Assembly: GCA_038363925.1 (NCBI GenBank)
Contig: JAQQWL010000016.1
Coordinates: 1,302,001-1,366,000 of the forward strand
Direction: 5' to 3'
DNA: 64,000 bases
From: Apiospora phragmitis
Lineage: Eukaryota > Ascomycota > Sordariomycetes > Amphisphaeriales > Apiosporaceae
A program made the translations under genes and the position numbers. This document shows, piece after piece, positions 49,567-61,062 of this stretch (position 1 is the stretch's first letter; every line of letters starts with the position of its first letter). The notes below the pieces were generated by a model, which saw only the letters and a list, made by a program, of their open reading frames with translations, was not told the DNA's origin and searched no databases.

Positions 49567-50193
49567 TTAAGCAGCGATGGTAACCTCAACCTCAACACCG
49601 GCCTCGATGTTGACGATGATCTGCTTGACGACCTCGGTAGGGGCAGTCAGGCTGTGGTTTTGGTTAGCGCCAGACCTCCGCTTATGAATATGATTTGTAG
49701 ACATCGGAGGGGAAGAAGAGACGTACTCGATGAGACGCTTGTGGAGACGCATCTCGTAGGTGTCCCAGGTCTTGGAACCCTCACCGCAAGGGGTCTTACG
49801 GGTGGTGACCTTGAGGTTCTTGGTGGGCAGGCGGACGGGGCCCTTGACGCGCAGGTCCTTGGACTTGGCGCGCTCGAGGAGCTCGGTGCAGACCTTCTCA
49901 ATGGCAGCGCACTTGCGGGAAGTGAGGGTGATGCGCTGTTCAGGCTTCTTGTTAGCAAATTGCGCTGTCTTGGTGCCGTGTGGAAGCTGTCGCAAATTGG
50001 TGGGATTGAGCGACTACTATCAGGCTAATAGCATCAGACAGAGAATGGGTTTCAACATACGATGCGGTGGGTCTTGGCACTGCAAAGAGAATAAATCGTC
50101 AGTATGGTGATCCGTCCATGCGACTCGGCTCAATTTCCATGGGAATTTCACTTACGACTCGCCTAGATCCTTATCAGCCTTGTTGTAAGACAT
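49567..50193 (-). CDS. rps20: 40S ribosomal protein S20 (uS10)
   Basis: uS10 is part of the 40S head. Four exons fit perfectly: 50193-50156, 50079-50061 (only 19 bp), 49935-49727 and 49651-49567, for 116 residues. [12 protein letters not shown] starts it. [40 protein letters not shown] and [16 protein letters not shown] are nearly identical to other eukaryotic S20 proteins, as is the C-terminal VEVEVTIAA. The many introns early in the gene are usual for fungal ribosomal proteins. The frame is intact. Confidence 0.97.
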
Positions 50194-50766
50194 CTTGATT
50201 GAATTGGTTGTTGAGAGACTGCTGCAGAAGCTGAATGAAAAGGGTATGATGATTGCTACCTTCCGACTCGAACGATGTGCGTTACGGTTACGTGAGAAGG
50301 TGCCGAACAAAAATTGCTATGTTGATGATCGCGAAGGAAGGAAGACTTTCAGCAACTTTTCGACATTTCGACACTTGAATGTGGGGTGGATTTTTTGCGT
50401 GGGTTGAGGGTTATCGATTATGGGGCGAAGCCAATCAGAGGGCAAGATCTGACATGGGTGGGAGCTGACCAGACGCTAAGCCCTTCCAGGCCTCAACATT
50501 GGGCAAGCTGACGGGGGTCCACTCCTTTGGCGGGCTCCTACAGTGCTACCTCCTTGGGTGCGGTCTTAGAGTCACTCGGCCAGCAAGGAAAGGATGCATC
50601 ATCATGGTTCATGACAGCCCCAGTCTAGATCGACTTGCTATCATAAACCACCTATCCAGGTCTACCAGAGGAAATCATAACCATCTAAAATTTTACTGAT
50701 TTTGCTTCACCTTCGAAAGAGCAAGTCTGACCTCTTGAGAACCCGGAAGGTTTCTTTCATCTCAAT
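50194..50766. promoter_or_regulatory. Divergent promoter region uS10/CUE3
   Basis: About 570 bp separate the starts of uS10 (minus) and the CUE3-like gene (plus). It must carry the promoters of both. I see no named motif that I would stand on. Confidence 0.4.
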
Positions 50767-52801
50767 ATGGCACCTTCTCTTCCTCCGTTTGCACCTTTCC
50801 CCGAGACAACCTGGAGAGATCATATGGTTCCGGAGGAATGGGAGGCTTGCCTATCATTATGGGTATCCTTGGCGGAGGCTCACATGGCCCTTTCAGATAA
50901 TGAGTTTCTTCAACTATCCGCCAAGGACGAGTCAATCGAAGGCTACCTGGTTCCGTTCATGAAAGAGACGGCCCTTTCTGGAATTACGATATTGGGCTCT
51001 TCAAATACTGCTTCCTTGCTGCTATTTCAATCTTATTATCTCTCCTCCAGACTTCTGAGAGCTCCCTCAACACCGACGAAGTTATTGCAATGGGAGTTCT
51101 TATCCGACTTCAGCAAGGTCTACGGAAAAGAGAGTATCGGCAGCACTGACCTTCATCTTCCAGAAGCCGAAGGATACCCCCGTACCTTCTTTACAGCCCT
51201 CAAGAAATCATTAATCATTGCGTTGGACACTGGTATCAAGGGTGACCTCAGAATCCCCGAGGCCCGACTGAAGCATCTCAACCACCTGCTTCATGCCTCA
51301 CCCGAAGCAGCTGAGCTATTCCTTGCTGGAAACCGACTTCCTTGACGGACTAGTCAACTGCTACAAGATCATGAATCCGCCCCTGCGAAAAGCAATCATT
51401 ACCACGGCCTATCTGTGTCTCGTGGGCCTGACTGAGGCGGCGCCGCCAAAATACTCGATGCTGTCAGATCAACTTTACTCCTTGAAAGCTGCCGCGGATG
51501 CACACAAAGCGGGGCCGACCAATGCAAATGATTCCATGGTCGCGGAATTAGTCACGGTTACACCAATCTTGAAGCAAGTCCAAGTCAGACTTGAGGCATC
51601 CGGCTCTACGACAACCAGAACGAAGTCAGTCATTACTGCGTTGGAGACATTCCGCAAACCTGGTGGAGCCGCCAGACCAAAAAGGTTCGTGAAGCGAAAG
51701 GTCGACAAGGGGAAGAGAGTGATGAGCGCAGAAGACGGCGAAGATCTGTCGCAGATGAAGGTTCATAGAATGAGCCAGATTTCACAGATCCAGGATTTGT
51801 TCCCCGACCTAGGCACGGACTTTATTTCTAGGTTACTGGACGAATATGATGATAACACGGAGCAAGTCATCTCCCATCTTCTGGAGGAGTCGCTACCACT
51901 ACATATTTGCTACCGCAGACCGCTCCAAAGATCTGTAAGGCATTAAATTCATCGCTGTATTACCCCATTGCTAACATGAACACAGGTCACCCGAACGGAC
52001 ACGAAGGAGAAGAAGCAGTCTCGCACCACGCGCAACTCCACCCCTGTTACCCAACGTCATAACGTGTATGACGATGATGAGTTTGACAAGCTGGCAGTGG
52101 ATGTCGGCAACTTGCATTTCGGAAAACAAAACCCAGGAAGAACGGCAGATGAAATGCTAAAGGACCGGTCGGCAGCGCCTAATAAGGCTGCGATCTTATC
52201 GGCACTATCTGCTTTTGATGCAGACGACGATGAACGAGATGATACATACGATGCTGCAGACGCTGGCTTCGCTGTCAACGATGCATTAGCCGATGATGCG
52301 GACGACCAGAAACGCAAGGATATCCATGAGGAGACTCTCTTCAAAGCGTACCAAGCCGATTCGAAGCTCTTTGGTCGCGACTCAGAAACACGCCGTGGCA
52401 ACTACCGGGCGAAGCTCAGACAGGACACGGGAATGACAGATGAGGCCGTTGAAGGATGGGCCTTGATGCTGAGCCGTAACCATGCCCAGTTGAAATCTTT
52501 GGAAATGAAGTATTCCGGATTTGATGGAAATCAGGCTGCAATTGCCCCAACTTCGTGGCGTGCCGGTGCTGACGATACTGAAGAGTCTGGCTCCTCGCGT
52601 GGCGGGTTCCGCGGCCGAGGTGGAGGCCGCGGCAGAGGAAGAGGAGGTGGCGGTCGTGGCGGGAACGTAGCTGGTCCGACTGGCGAGAAGGAAACCGAGA
52701 GCGCGCGACGCCGTAAAGAAGCCAACAAAGGATCACGGGCCAACCACAACAGACGAGACCAGAGAGCCAAAAAGATGGCTCGTGGAGGCTTCCCTGGCTG
52801 A
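50767..52801 (+). CDS. cue3: CUE-domain protein, RQT3/CUE3 (ASCC2) type
   Basis: Yeast Cue3/Rqt3 (human ASCC2) binds K63-linked ubiquitin on stalled ribosomes as part of the RQT complex that splits them. The N-terminal ASCC2-like region (TWRDHMVPEEWEACLSLWVS to about residue 320) is followed by the CUE domain (ISQIQDLFPDLGTDFISRLL, then EQVISHLLEE). After an intron with donor GTAAGG near 51936 and exon start at 51986, the third part has NVYDDDEFD, the ETLFKAYQADSKLFGRD segment, and an RGG-rich basic tail (RGGGRGRGRGGGGRGG). One extra base at 51321-51322 must be dropped (AELFLLETDFLDG). RGG tails suggest RNA or ribosome contact. Exact phasing around 51900-51985 is uncertain. Confidence 0.85.
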
Positions 52802-52870
52802 TCTCTTAGGAAGACATCGCACCCTCTGATGATAACTCATTCTCTGTATGATTAGACCAGGGCATGGGTT

Positions 52871-55719
52871 TTACATGACTCTCCGCCTCTTCTCCAGCTG
52901 GTAAGATCCAGATTGGTGGCTATTGCTACGCACAAGAGCTGTCGACCCAGACTTTCTCTTCCCATGTCCGGAAGGTCGCTCGTCGGGATACCCGGTTTCG
53001 TGCAGATCTTCGTTGTTCAGTGTCATAGCGTAAGGACTTCTCATCTCCAATACTCCGGGGGAATTGGCTGTAAGGCCAAACGAGAAGGAATATGAAGCCA
53101 GGGGTGCTGGAGACATGCCACTATTAAAGGAGGATCCTACGTCTTCCAGTCCAGCATGGCGAGTCCAGTAGTGACTGTCGGCGCTCGCTTTGGGGGTTGC
53201 CAACTCGGAGACTGAAGTCAGATCATGTTCACTATGCGACCCTTCCCCGGCCCCAGCAATCATTGAGACGAGTGACTCCCTGGAGCTTCTGCGGCTCTCC
53301 ATGTACTCGCGCAGATCGTAACATGTCCGACATACTGGATACACCGGCCAGCGGTCGGCCTCGTCGCGATATTGGGGAAGCTGTGGCCTGGTTTGCTCTC
53401 CACACTTTTCCTGGATGTCATCAAATATGTCGAACATTGGTGTGAAGTAGGTGACTCGTGAACCAGCACCGTGATACTTGTTTCGGCCCCAGAGCTGACC
53501 GATGAGCATATTAGTATCGCAATCTATAACGGCAGCCCCGCTGTCGCCTGGAACCCCAATGCCACCCCGGATCCAGTCCTCTTCGTTATCTTGTGAGCCA
53601 GGCTCCTCAATGAACCATTCTCTTGTCCCTTTACCTGTACCATTCCCGCTATTTCTGCCATCGACATAGGCAGGAATCTCGCAGACCTGGCCGCGCTGAA
53701 AGCCCGACGTGCGACCCGTCGAGCAAACGTCGGCACCAGGAACCACACTGCTCATCCGCGTGATTGGGACTTCTTTCTTGGGAGCCGCACCAGTTGGGAA
53801 CTTCCTTAGCAAATTCGCTTCTCTGGTCTTAGCCGAGATCAGTGCCCAGTCAGTGACAACCAGGGGCGGCTCCATTTCGCACTCTTCCCAGTACGGCTCA
53901 TGGGTGATTCTTGTTGTTTTCAGATCATATCCAGATTTCGCTGCTATTTTCCCCAACTCGAAATCCGAGTCATCGCTTTCCAAGGCATCGTGACTCTCCT
54001 CGCGACACTGATCACGGTCCGCGGGCGAGGGATGTAGCACGAATGCCAAGTCACCTGCAATGTTTGTCTCTGTGAATGGGTGAAAGTTGGCAAGCCAGTA
54101 ATTGCCACCACCGACAATAATCTTTGGGCCCAGGGTCGCTGTCGTATCATCGCCATCTTGCAGAACGGCCCCAATTGAATCTCCCATACAGGGGCTGCTG
54201 TAGCAGAATGGGTTTCGCGGGTTGCACACCTCGTCAGGCATCTGCCTGCTAAGGCCCTCGCCCAGGTCAGCCGGTCGACCTCGCCAGTGGTGAAGACGAA
54301 GCTGATCCCATGCCGATATGCCTCCGGCAGCAGGTCCCGCACATGGGCCGCGATGGTCATTTTGCGTGCTTTGGACACTGGTTTCTTGGTCATGAGACAA
54401 ATGCGCCTCATGTCTCGCTTCTTGCCTCTGGTGACGCTGATGACATGCCCAGGACCGCACCATCTGGGCATAAACTCGATGAGGAAAGGAAGCACCCCGT
54501 GTTCCCATACAATGGGGGAAACTCGCATATTCGAACAGTCTGGGTGTGCGAGGACTTTCTGCCAGTCTGGCTGTGCCTACTGCTGGTAGGGTCAGTTTAC
54601 TGGCTTGGGCTTTGTCATACGGTGGGTTCGGTTCAATAACTTACCAGTCTGCCGGCGACATTTTCTTTCCAAGGCACCACGCAACTTCTCGCGACAGCGC
54701 CTTTTGGAATGCCGATCGACATTTCCATCTTCAGCAGTCTGTCCTGTGCTGGTCCGGTTATCGCTGGTGGCTTCTCTACTTCGGGTTTCAAGCTTATAAG
54801 CGACGTTTGGGTTCCCTTATTCTCCAAGTTGCCAAGTTGAGTAGTGCTAGTAGTTGGTTCATCCAACCTGGCACTCTTGTGTGCCCACCTAATATGGCAG
54901 TCTAGGAAAGCTTTGGTGGAGAAGGAGCCTTCGACACATCCAAGGACTGGACACTCGAGGAGATGCTCCATCTTCACGTGCCAATTGAGCTCTTCCCGGT
55001 TTGCGAAGTTGCCGCTCCGGCATGGACCACTCTCATTCCACCGGCACATGAGCGAAGGGATGCCATTAGTGAGATGGCCGACCTCTTTCTGCGGCAAAGT
55101 GGTGCTGCAGTCTGGGTTGACATGCCTGGGGTTTGACCTCACTCCATTCCACATCGTCGAACCATTGGAAGCCGTCGACGCATGGTGGATGGGGTACATC
55201 AAGGGGCTTGGGTGGCGCGTCCACGTCTGACGGCCTTGCATCAGAAAATCCTCCGTCTGCTCTGGCGAGAGCACCTCGGTCATAGAAGACGCCCATGATA
55301 TGGTTGATGACGATGACTCGGGCGGCGAGACTTCCAGCGGCGGGGGTTCCGACCCGTATGGTAGAGACATAGCTTGTAGCTGGCCGCCTTCCGGGACTTT
55401 CTCCAAGCTTGAGGATCCGCTAAAAGGAAGCGGATATGGCCCGGAATAGACATTGGACAGAGGGTTCCTTCGTCTGGATGGTATTATTATAGTTCGGCCA
55501 ACTGGGGTCGATTTCGCGTGGACTGTTAGCTATGGCGACTTGTTCTGCAACAGCATTGGCGTGGTGAAGCTCATAATCGGGGTACTGGAACGCTGGCGCA
55601 TGATAGAAACCACTCTCAATTGGTGCTATAGCCTGATGAACATCATTCATGCACGCAGCAGTAGCGCCACTGGTGCGTGATGGCGCCACCGCCGGTTGAG
55701 ACGTCTTGGGCCGGGCCAT
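52871..55719 (-). CDS. C2H2 zinc-finger/trypsin-like fusion protein
   Basis: The N-terminus (from ATG 55719, MARPKTSQ) is low-complexity. Two C2H2-like fingers follow (CRWNESGPC..WHVKMEH and CPVLGC..CHIRWAH, about 54890-55060). An exon junction (donor 54644, acceptor before 54576) leads to a conserved region (SPIVWEHGVLPFLIEF, HVRDLLPEAYRHGISF) and the trypsin-like core. Candidate triad positions are His in LANFHPF, Asp in VTDWALIS, Ser in GDSGAAV. A CxxC (YPVCRTC) comes after. Two one-base corrections are needed: about 54255 (TWA-EGLSRQMPDEVCNP) and about 55470 (TIQT-RNPLSN). The catalytic core shares GQLWGRN and DIFDDIQE with the gene at 7996. No signal peptide is present, so it is likely nuclear or cytosolic. 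Whether it cleaves anything is unknown. Confidence 0.7.
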
Positions 55720-56899
55720 GGCTGACTGGCTGAAAGCAACCAACCACCCTGGATCGACACCCGGGTGAGTGGTAGTGGTGGCCGGGCTAACCTAACAAGA
55801 ACCGTGCCAGTCGGATGCGAATCTGGAATACCCCGGACAAAATGAATTGACTAAGATCTTAGGTTTCAAGAAAGGGATGAACTTGTTGGATCCATCCTGG
55901 TAGGAATTGGGTTCTTGCCAGACGATATTAGTCTTAGACCTGTCAGCAGAGATGTGGAGGCCTCCAGGCAGAAGCGTTAGATCCGGGGCGCAGCTCTCGC
56001 ATATGCTGACTGTGGCTCATTGGCTAGCCGGAGTAAGCCCCCTGATTGGTCTATTTTCATCACATTGGTCAATTGAGGTACAAGTCGTCTCCAAATGTTA
56101 GTTCTTATTCTTCCATAGCCATACATACGTTTGATTTCATACAAGGCCCATGATGTTCGTGGGGTGCTTTTACATGCTACCGCACATCGAGACTGTACGG
56201 TGAGAACTGGAGGGCCACCCGCAATAATTGCAATGCATTGGATGCGGGGGGTTGGCCCAAGTACTCTCTAACAATTATATACATCATGGTTTTGTTCGCA
56301 GTGAACTGTGGGCATTGGCGAGTAATTAGGGGTTCTGGATGACTGCCATGCCTGTTGTGAGAAAGGGGGCTTTAAACAGCGACCTCTCCTGATTCCACGA
56401 ACAATCTGTTCGGTCCAGCTGTATGATATAAGAAAACAGAGATGCACTTCTCTCAAGTTCTATCACCCAAGGTGGGTATTTTGAAATGAACGGGTGGTGG
56501 GCTTTTGGTGGCAATGCACAAATCTACCCTGGGAGGGCTTCGAAGACAGAAACGAGATATTTGGAATTACACTGATCCTCAAGCCCGAAAGTTGTGGCAA
56601 ACACTCTCACATGTAGCCACTCATAATGATCAGTCTAGGGCTAGAATTTGGACAGTTGCAGGTCGAAGTTCTGACACCAGTTCAGGCCGTCAAGATTGAC
56701 AGCACGTCGGACAGTGTTGAGAGTATAGGAATAGAACCAATAGTAACATTGCATGATGAGGTAGCGACCGTATAATAAATCAAACAAAACATCCCAGATA
56801 ACCGCCCACCGTCTCCATAGTAGTCCAAACCTTCTGCGCCCCTTATACCCATTTCACCCGTACATAATCCAAATAACCAGATACAACATGCTTGAAAAC
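55720..56899. other. Intergenic
   Basis: No gene is supported. Frames at 55907-56101, 56268-56456 and 56505-56699 are short and unconserved in appearance. The left end is the promoter of the zinc-finger gene. Confidence 0.45.
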
Positions 56900-58277
56900 C
56901 TATAACTTCATCATGACTTCATCCTCGATCAGCTCATCCTCCTGCTCGCCTTCCTCGTCCCATAGGTCCCGTACCTCAATCTGAGCCGCCTCCTCATCAT
57001 TTATGATGTTGGTATCGTTGGCATAGACGTTACGGACGGCGACAGTGCCGATGGCGAGATCGCTAGGAGAATCTAAAACAGAAAGGGGCCGTATTAGCCA
57101 CATGACCCAACCCAAGACCAAATAAAACCCAGCAGTATCATGCAAGGGGGGATTTTGGTAGAGACAGAGAAAGAGATGAAAAAAGCTTACAGATGGTAGC
57201 GCCGCTGCGAAGTTGGTAGTAACCGCCCTCCTGAGCAGGTGAAGCGGGAAGATCACGTTTTACGGGCGTGTTGCCGCGGGTGTAGAGGTTGCCGTCCGAC
57301 TTGCAGTCTGTACTCTTTTGGCACTATTATAGAGCAGATTTCACATGATTAATTGGATGTTCTCAAGGTGTACCATGCGAGAAAGACGGGAATTTGCTTA
57401 CGTATTTATAGTTCGTCTCGCCCTTGAAGCTAAAGGTGAACTGGCATGGGAACTTGTTCTTGCATGCCTTGATGGCGGTAGTTGTCTGTCCGCCTTGGCC
57501 TAGTCATAGGTGGTAATTAGGTTAGCAAAGCAATATCTACCCTTGGAAAGAAGATAGGGGTATGGTAGGCATCATCAACAGCGACTTACTTCTGTTGTCG
57601 GCAGCCTTCACGCAGCGGAAGACTTGACCTCCGTTGTCGGCTTCTTTGGTGGCAGCCAGGGGGAATTCGTCGCAGTCAGTCAAGCCCTTGTCCGTCCATT
57701 TCTTGTCGGTCTTGCAGACTTAACATCGAGTCAGCATTTCACAAATTCTGCTATCAGTGACGGGGCCCTTCCCTCATTGCACATACTATTCTTGTTCGTG
57801 GGGTTGCATCCCGCTGATTCCCTTCGCTTGTCCTTCTTCTTCTGATCCGCTCCATCGAATGTGAAGCTCTTTGTCTTGGCCTTGCAGTTGGTACCATAAC
57901 ACTAGAATCAGTTCTTCGTCAGTGGTCAAGCTTTCGCAGAAATCGTCTGTCTTATTCCTGTCCTCGTCTTTTCTTTGTTGACAGAAGCAGCCGTGTCGGC
58001 GTTGTACTTACCATGGTGTTGCAGGTCTCTGTGGTAGGGAATACTTTGTCAGTCCTCATTGAAGCATGGAAAAGGAGAAATTTCGCTCCTTACCGCCAGC
58101 ACCCTTTCGATTCTTGCCGTTGCTTCCCTTGTACGCAGCGCAGTTCATCACGAAAGTTACAGCTCTTGCCGCGACTTGGTTGTCTCTCTGCTCAACCGCC
58201 CGCATCACCTCAGGTGCAGCCACAACCACCTGGGCGGCGCATAGTGCGAGAGCAATGGAGGTGATGAACGACTTCAT
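56900..58277 (-). CDS. Secreted NucA/NucB-like deoxyribonuclease
   Basis: Seven exons keep phase throughout: 58277-58094, 58028-58012 (17 bp), 57901-57787, 57718-57590, 57499-57402, 57323-57191 and 57072-56900, for 282 residues. The signal peptide is MKSFITSIALALCAAQVVVAA. The mature part is Cys-rich (CYGTNCKAK, CKTDKKW, CKNKFPCQF, CQKSTDCKSDG). TDCDEFPLAATKEADNGGQV matches the D-C-D-E-[YF]-P motif of the NucA/NucB nuclease family, including bacterial sporulation nucleases and their fungal relatives. The tail is strongly acidic (EDELIEDEV). A secreted nonspecific DNase could serve nutrition or DNA defence, but that is inference. The exon split is fragmented compared with its neighbours. Confidence 0.75.
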
Positions 58278-59805
58278 TGTAATGAGCTGATTCTAGTGGG
58301 CGAAAAGGGGTTGATAATAGTATATATGAGCGATGATATGAGTGCAAAATTGAGTGATAATCTGTCTACAGGAGAGTGCTATCCAACAGGATATCTTCAA
58401 TTTATTATACAAACGTCTCCCTCGCCATTATTGCCAAGGGCCATGATTGTGTACGCCGGTCCCCTTACTGTGCTTGTAGATTCTGACATGCGCATGGCCT
58501 CGACCAGAGAGACTTCCCATCTACATGAGTTGAAGGAAGGATCTCGCGAAACTACAGACCCTCCAACGTCCTAGAGGCAAAACTCTGCCGACACCCAATT
58601 ACACCTCTACGACGGTGATCAAGTGCTGCGGTCAACTTGAAGCTGACATGGCATGGTGTGTTAATGTAGGCTTTGACTATTCAGGATTGTAAGCTTACAT
58701 TTCCCCTGCATAAGTCTTCAGTATAGTAATGCACAAGGTGAAAAGGAGCATCCTACGAGTACGAATCATGCCTTGGAGGGCAACCCAAGAATACATCATC
58801 ATATCTGAACATGAGGGAAGTACTGAAGGCACACAAATTGCTGCCGTAACTCCTTTTGTGTGTATTCTTCCCCGCCAAGAAGGCCGATGCCAAGCTAAAT
58901 GTGTAACGAATGACTACATGTAAGCTTATGCCAATATATTCCCCTACGGACGCGTTTCCTAGCTTCAGCTGTACTGGCTGAATTGGCCTTGCCAGCCGCT
59001 GTCAAGAGTCAGCTTATTCATATATTTCTCGACCCCATCGACGTCATCGACGTTACTACGACCTCTTTCTTGCTACCGTCGAAATAGAAACAACGTTCCT
59101 GGAGGTCGAGCACGAACAATGCCACACTTACTATTTTTAACGTACGCTGGCGCGTAGTACGGACGAGGGACCGAGTGCGAGCAATACCCACGTATCAAAA
59201 CAACCCCTTTTAACCAGCCTCTCATTCTTCAGTGACATCTAATAGATTTAGCCGATCCTGTCATACGTTGCAGTTGCTTATTGCCTATATCTTTCTGCAC
59301 CAAAAAGCCACTGCAGCTAACGCTAGGAAATGCGTCTTGCATCAGCATGCGTCTGTAATGCCCTGGTAGATTGATCCTATGTTATGTTATATATTGACTA
59401 CATAGTTGCCTAATCTTACTACGATGGCCCGCGGCTTCGATTATTCTATAACGGGAAAGCTGAGATGGTGTATTCCTTTTTGTACTAATTATATAACTGG
59501 ACTGACTGAGTAAGGAGTCAACTTCATATGACGACACGTTCCAGAGAGTAAAGTAGGTATATATAAATAGCTTTTGCACGTGAGGGCTGCATGAAAGATG
59601 ATTGCCTGAGCACTTAAATCGACACAGCCCCTCAATCAGCACACCGCCCTCATTGTTTCTATACAAAACCAAACCCCCAATACGAGAGGCTACGATTGCG
59701 TCTTTCTGGGGCTTACCGACCCGACGCAAATCCAAGTGTTTTTCATCCACATCATCTTCCATCGCCCTCCGAACAAACATACTTCCCGCTCTAGAATTGC
59801 CCAAA
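58278..59805. other. Intergenic
   Basis: No gene is supported in about 1.5 kb. Short frames (58296-58574, 58729-58923) have no features. The plus-strand frame from 59602 overlaps the next gene, but its first part is probably leader sequence. Confidence 0.45.
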
Positions 59806-60496
59806 ATGACGTCCCTGCACAACGGACTCAACCTCGACCTCCCACCCTTGGAACATGAGCTCGTCAGAGTCTTCGATGAAGGCGCCGGCATCAGCACCGA
59901 CTCCGCATCGTTCGCGCTGTACAGTCTAGTCTCGGGCGTCTCCCCCCGCCCGCCTCGAGGAGATCGGAAACATCCCCCAGGACGAGTGGGAGGAGTACTC
60001 GATGGAGACCCAGTGCGTCAGGCCCGCGCAGCCCACCGCCGACTTGGGCGGCCGCAGCCTGGCCGAAGTCGTCGCCGCGCACGCCGCCATGGACAAGGAG
60101 CTGGAGCCCACGGATGGCGGCGCCGCCAACGCCGGGTGGTACCCGCACATCTTCGTCGTCGTGACGAACCAGGACATCGAGGACCACGGTCTCCTGCTGG
60201 TCTATGTGGACAATCCGTTCGCGAGTGATGATGACGAGGGACCTGATGAGGAGAAGGAGAGGGACGACGACGATGGAAGTGAAGCTGACGACGACGACCC
60301 TCGAGGGCCTACGCTGAGGAAGTTCTTTTTCCTCCCGAAAGATATGGCATCCATACTTTCTGGTATCGCGTTGTCGGAGGAAGACCCGTCGTGGATGCAC
60401 AAGACGTACGATTTGGACAGGGAGCATAGCGGGGATACTGACATTAGTGATGCGGAAGACATGGACGAGGAGCTTGAGAAGGAGAAAGAGAACTAG
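59806..60496 (+). CDS. Acidic conserved-looking protein of unknown function
   Basis: MTSLHNGLNLDLPPLEHELV starts a frame with a helical N-terminal part, a middle with WYPHIFVVVTNQDIEDHGLL and VYVDNPFASDDDE, and an acidic stretch (EEKERDDDDGSEADDDD). A C-terminal TLRKFFFLPKDMASILSGIA is followed by more acid. One C must be removed from the C6 at 59942-59947 (VSPARLEEIGNIPQDEWEEY). It is then one exon of about 229 residues. I do not recognise the family. No signal peptide, membrane span or catalytic motif is seen. Charge suggests a nuclear or chaperone-bound role, but that is only a guess. Confidence 0.6.
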
Positions 60497-61062
60497 GAAG
60501 AATGATAGGCTACCCAGGGACGAAGATGATAAAGTAGAATTATGTAGTTTAAACCTGCTACATTATATGACGTTTAAAGGCTCATTTTAACACTATTTAA
60601 ACCGTAAATTAGTAGAGGCATATTGCTCTTCTACACCTTGGAGCAGTTTATCGAGGGCAGACAACTAGGAAGGAAGTCATTCGATGGGTTTCTTTTAGGC
60701 TCCAGGTGCTCTGCACACCTACCGATGGATAAAGCTGTCCAGAAGCGTATCTGTATGGGCAGACCAGTTGGTAGCTAATCGGCCTCAGGTGGCGGCGGTG
60801 GTCGTGGTCGTGGTAAAGACAGTAGTGGTAAGGAGAAAAGGAGTTGAGTCGTCTGGCTTAGACAGACGAAGCGGGACGTCAGGTATGTTCTACATATCAT
60901 TTCCATCTCATATTAAAGTTTGACCGCTACTTGGACAACGTTCTTTTCCGATACCCCTAGCTACTTTACATATTCGACGAGTATACTCGTGGATATCTAT
61001 TCCTGGATTACTAACTTACCTACCTAGGCACTTCACGTTCTCCTTCGGTACCAAGCGTCGGA
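60497..61062. other. Intergenic
   Basis: No gene is supported. It contains a GGTGGCGGCGGTGGTCGTGGTCG stretch at about 60790-60815 with no reading frame of note. Confidence 0.45.
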
